Below, in pieces: positions 28,718 through 31,801 of a stretch of 31,801 nucleotides of DNA. The first letter of the stretch is position 1; each line of letters opens with the position of its first letter. Made by a program: the position numbers and the translations under genes. The stretch spans positions 943,097-974,897 of the forward strand of contig WELB01000023.1 of assembly GCA_009602725.1 (NCBI GenBank), given 5' to 3'. The notes below the pieces were generated by a model. It had not been told where the DNA came from. It saw only the letters and a program-made list of their open reading frames with translations, and did not search any database. Source of the stretch: Spirogloea muscicola. Its lineage: Eukaryota > Streptophyta > Zygnematophyceae > Spirogloeales > Spirogloeaceae.

Positions 28718-31538
28718 TCAATCCCCAGCTGGGCTCTCATCTGAGGCGCCGGCCAGCCCCGCCTCGTTGCCATTGTTTGCTGCCTCCACTGCACCGGCCT
28801 TTTCTGCCGCCGCATCGTCTGTCGGTTGGTGTGAGGAGCCGCCATGTAGCTGCACTGCATCCTGAGGCTGCTTCCTGAGGCTGCTCAAGCGCTCCTGTAC
28901 TTGTTCACAGCAGCAGACCACCGTTTTACATTAGAAAGCCACCGACATACATTGAAAGCCAGCTCTTCAATGAACTACAATGTAAGCTCGTCAGGGAAGC
29001 GCGGCACACTCAGCTAGTTAGAGGGGAAACCGCAACTTGTATGGACGTGTTGTCCTGCGTGAGCTTGCGGCACTCGTCGTTGAGGCGCACAAGCTCGGCC
29101 CGCAACTGCACATTCTCGGCATTGAGCGTGTCTACCCGCTGCGCCAGCTCTTCGCACTCTGCCTGCTTGCGCAGCCGTGAGCGCCGCGCACTCTCCCGGT
29201 TGGACTGCTTCCGCCGCTGCCGTTTCACCTCGCGCTCGTCCTAAGCCGCCGTAGGCGACAGACAGCATAGCAACAGAGCTCACTGCCATCAGTGGCAGGA
29301 CATAGTGCATTGCCGAAACTCTGCAATTGACACTTGGGCACTGCTAAGTGCAAGCGCACTACGGCAAGGGCCACTGGCCGTATAATCGCTGCAGAGGTCG
29401 GCAGCGAGCACACCTGAAGCCAGAGCTCAGGTGGCATGTTCTGCCCCATGCCACCACCGCCTGGCCCCCGCTTCTTGCCACCCCCGCCACTGCCACCGCC
29501 GCCACCACCGCCACTGATGACGCCGCTGCCGCCACCACTGCCTGCATGCCAGTACTCCATCCCCATGCCGAGCCCGCCACCTTTACCGCCTGCGTGCGCA
29601 TCCCTGACCGCACATGAGACAGCAACGGACGATATCTCGCCCACATGAAGCTTCTACTGCGAGCAGAAGCCTCTCCTGCGAGCCGCAGCCACCTCCAGCT
29701 GCCAACAACAAGTGAAGCCAACTGACCTTCGGCGAGCAGCTGACTGTATGCTGCCTTGTCGCCCATCTGCAATAGCAATGACGAGGATGTTAGCCTGAGC
29801 CTGGGCTTGGGATCGGGCTGTACTAAATCACGACACATGGAGAAGCTGTCACTCGTGCGCGATACTACAGCAGAGGGGCGCGATCGTGCTCACATTTGGG
29901 CCGCTGCTGTCATCACCGTCATCGTCGTCGGAGTCCTCCGAGTCCTCATCTGCACTCTGGCTGCCATTGCCAAAAGGAGGGGGCCCGCCTGAGCATGGCC
30001 GCCAAGCCGCTCGTAGCATGTGCGCTACCAGTAGAGCGTACATGCTAGTTGGCACTGGAGCCGGCTCACCCAACAGCCAGCGCGCCGTTGTTAGCCAGCG
30101 TGACGCCCGACTTGGCCTGCGATGGCGAAACCGTGGCTGCCACCCCCGCAGCCTTGCCGCCGCCGCCGCCGCTGCCGCCGCCGCCGCCGGGCTTGACCCC
30201 GGCCTTGTCTTTCACTGCGGCCTTGTTCTCCTCGGGCTCCGACACGCTCTGGGGCTGCAGCAGGACGCGCAGTGAGCGTGAGCGCCTGCGTCTACCTCGG
30301 AGTCCGCACCTCACCGCAAGCACCGAGCACGGCCATGGGGGGCGGTGCGGCTGCGGCGGCAGCGCGGGAGGCACCTTCATCGCCGCCGCGGCTGCGGGGT
30401 CGGCGCCGGAGGGCCCGGGGCCTGGCATCCCAAACTTCACAGCAGGCAACACAGCGCCAGCATCAGGTGAAAGCCGCTGGCAGCCATTGTTGCCTAGCAG
30501 TTGTCGCTTCACAGCAGGGGCCTGAGCTTGGTGGGATTAAGCATCGCCAGCGACTCGACTATACCGGTGGCATCTGCGGCGGGCCGTACATCCCGCCTGG
30601 CGGGTACATGCCGCCATAGGGAGGCGGCGGCGTTCCATAAGGCGGCATCATGTGCTGCGCATCAGAGCTGGCGAGTGAGGGCTGGCGCATGGGCAGCGGC
30701 CAGCGACAACGAGAGGCGGCGGCTGCTGCTGGCAGTGCCGCACACTGACAAAGAGGCGGTGCTGGCGGCGGCGGGGCGGCAAGCGGGGTCGGTGTAACCT
30801 GGCCGCTCCAGGCCATGTACGGGTGGCCCTGCGGAGTGCCGCCCGGCGGCGGCGGCGGATAGTAGGCCGGCGGCGGCTGTCCACCTTGCCCATAGTACGC
30901 CTGCGTGCGCGGGCGCCGAGGGCCAGCTGTCAGTGCAATGTGTCGTCTGCGATCGAGCAGGCAGCGGCGGCCTGGTCGACAAGCGGCTGCTGGCATAGGC
31001 CGGCCCGCAGAGGCGGCTGGCCAGCATCACCTTGGCAAGCTGAAGCGGCAGCCAATGCGCGCCGTACCTGGAACGCGGCGCTCCACTCGAGAGGATAGCC
31101 GCTCTGGCTCGGCACCGGCTGGTCCTGCTGCGCATGCGGCAAGGCCGCCAGCCCCTTGGCAGTCAGATCTGCCAGCGCGCGGGCGATCGCCTGCCAGGCT
31201 AGACCGCAGGCAGGAGCTGCGGCAGCAGCCCCGCGTGCGGTGCTGGCAGATGCTGCGACACCGACGTACGCAGTGGACGCGAGAGACGCCACTCTGACTC
31301 GTCGCGGTTGTCTAAGGCGCGGCGCTTCACTGGAGCATCGACTGGCCTGCGAGGCAACCTTGCCATGCCTTTCCTATGGAGCAAGACCGTGCGGCGGGCT
31401 AGTGCCAGGCGGCACAGACCAGCGCCATGGCAAGCGTACATCGCGGCGCGTTCCCCGCTGCCTGCTCGGTGGCGCTGCGACGGCGCGACAAGCTCGCACC
31501 TTGGTCTTGAGCGGCGTGGCGCCCTCGGTGGTGCCCAT
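28718..31538 (-). CDS. GBF: G-box-binding bZIP transcription factor (GBF, group G)
   Basis: Nuclear factor of the plant GBF group, binding CACGTG G-boxes as a leucine-zipper dimer. Exons: 31538-31500, 31127-31068, 30900-30799, 30654-30565, 30434-30375, 30254-30070, about 30020-29894, 29766-29727, 29589-29414, 29240-29037, 28894-28718 (TGA). Order: [13 protein letters not shown] start; proline-rich MFMR-type region with [30 protein letters not shown] and MYPPGGMY; Gly-rich and acidic linkers ([13 protein letters not shown]); MEYWHA; basic region [20 protein letters not shown]; then heptads with L, V/N, V and L in [20 protein letters not shown]. Each listed junction except 30070 to the next exon is in phase. 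There, the donor leaves two bases and only an acceptor at about 30027 (weak, adding [10 protein letters not shown]...) keeps the frame, so that exon start is uncertain. The first-exon ATG matches the plant GBF1 start (MGT.E). Confidence 0.93.
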
Positions 31539-31801
31539 GGTTTCGGCCGAAGGACCGCAGTGCGGCGGCGGCGGTGGCGGCGATGGCGGTGGGGCCAAGC
31601 CCCCGGTCGCCTGCAGGGCGGCGTGACCCGCGGGCCGCGGCCTTCGACGGCGGCGGCGCCGGATCTGGCTGCCGTCTAAGGGCAGCGGCAGTCGGGGCGG
31701 CGGTGGCGTCCTGGCGGCGGGGAGAGAGCCCACGGCGGGCCCCGCGTCCTGCGCTGGCGCGGCTTCATGGCCAGCGCCGCCGCTCGCGCGGCGCCGGCGG
31801 G
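31539..31801. promoter_or_regulatory. GC-rich 5' flank of the bZIP gene
   Basis: Very GC-rich CGG/GGC-repeat sequence upstream of the bZIP start codon, with no recognisable coding sequence or TATA box. It probably includes the 5' UTR and core promoter of the minus-strand gene, and it is cut off by the window edge. Confidence 0.4.

Overview
This window is nuclear DNA from a green alga, most likely a GC-rich trebouxiophyte (Chlorella/Coccomyxa-type). It is gene-dense and intron-rich with GT/AG introns. Its genes are green-lineage forms: an isoamylase-2 pseudo-enzyme, a MKK3-type MAP kinase kinase carrying an NTF2 domain, and a G-box bZIP factor. It also contains a CCCTAAA telomere-type tract of the land-plant/Chlorella kind rather than the Chlamydomonas TTTTAGGG kind. 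The assignment to a group is inference; no marker RNA is present.

Layout. 1-300: GC-rich low-complexity sequence ending in a short telomere-type tract (245-297). 300-885: two head-to-tail copies of a degenerate dispersed repeat. 886-3009: about 2.1 kb with no gene I can support. 3010-7649 (minus): Integrator subunit 3 (INTS3). 7671-8142: an inverted pair of repeat copies with 103-bp arms, abutting the INTS3 5' end and followed by a single ambiguous base at 8143. 8431-15713 (plus): isoamylase 2 (ISA2), more than 20 exons. 15714-16597: short convergent spacer containing a perfect 20-bp-stem hairpin. 16598 to about 19.85 kb (minus): MKK3 kinase plus NTF2 domain. 20.7-23.65 kb: a nest of degenerate repeat copies in both orientations. 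23792-28055 (plus): CCT1/TCP-1 alpha, 17 exons, complete at 545 codons. 28718-31538 (minus): GBF-type bZIP factor with an N-terminal proline-rich region, 11 exons.

The five genes alternate strictly in strand (-,+,-,+,-), giving two divergent promoter regions and two convergent 3' spacers. They do unrelated housekeeping or regulatory jobs (RNA processing, starch debranching, MAP kinase signalling, cytosolic protein folding, G-box transcription), so this is ordinary linkage rather than a functional cluster.

The least explained material is the dispersed repeat. At least six copies end in the same coding-like motif, SDLxLLTRGY, followed in four copies by a stop codon. The copies differ largely by synonymous codon changes, including Ser TCN/AGC and Arg CGN/AGG switches. 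This suggests descent from a once-translated, protein-constrained sequence. The copies lie only in the subtelomere-like end and in the two divergent intergenic regions.
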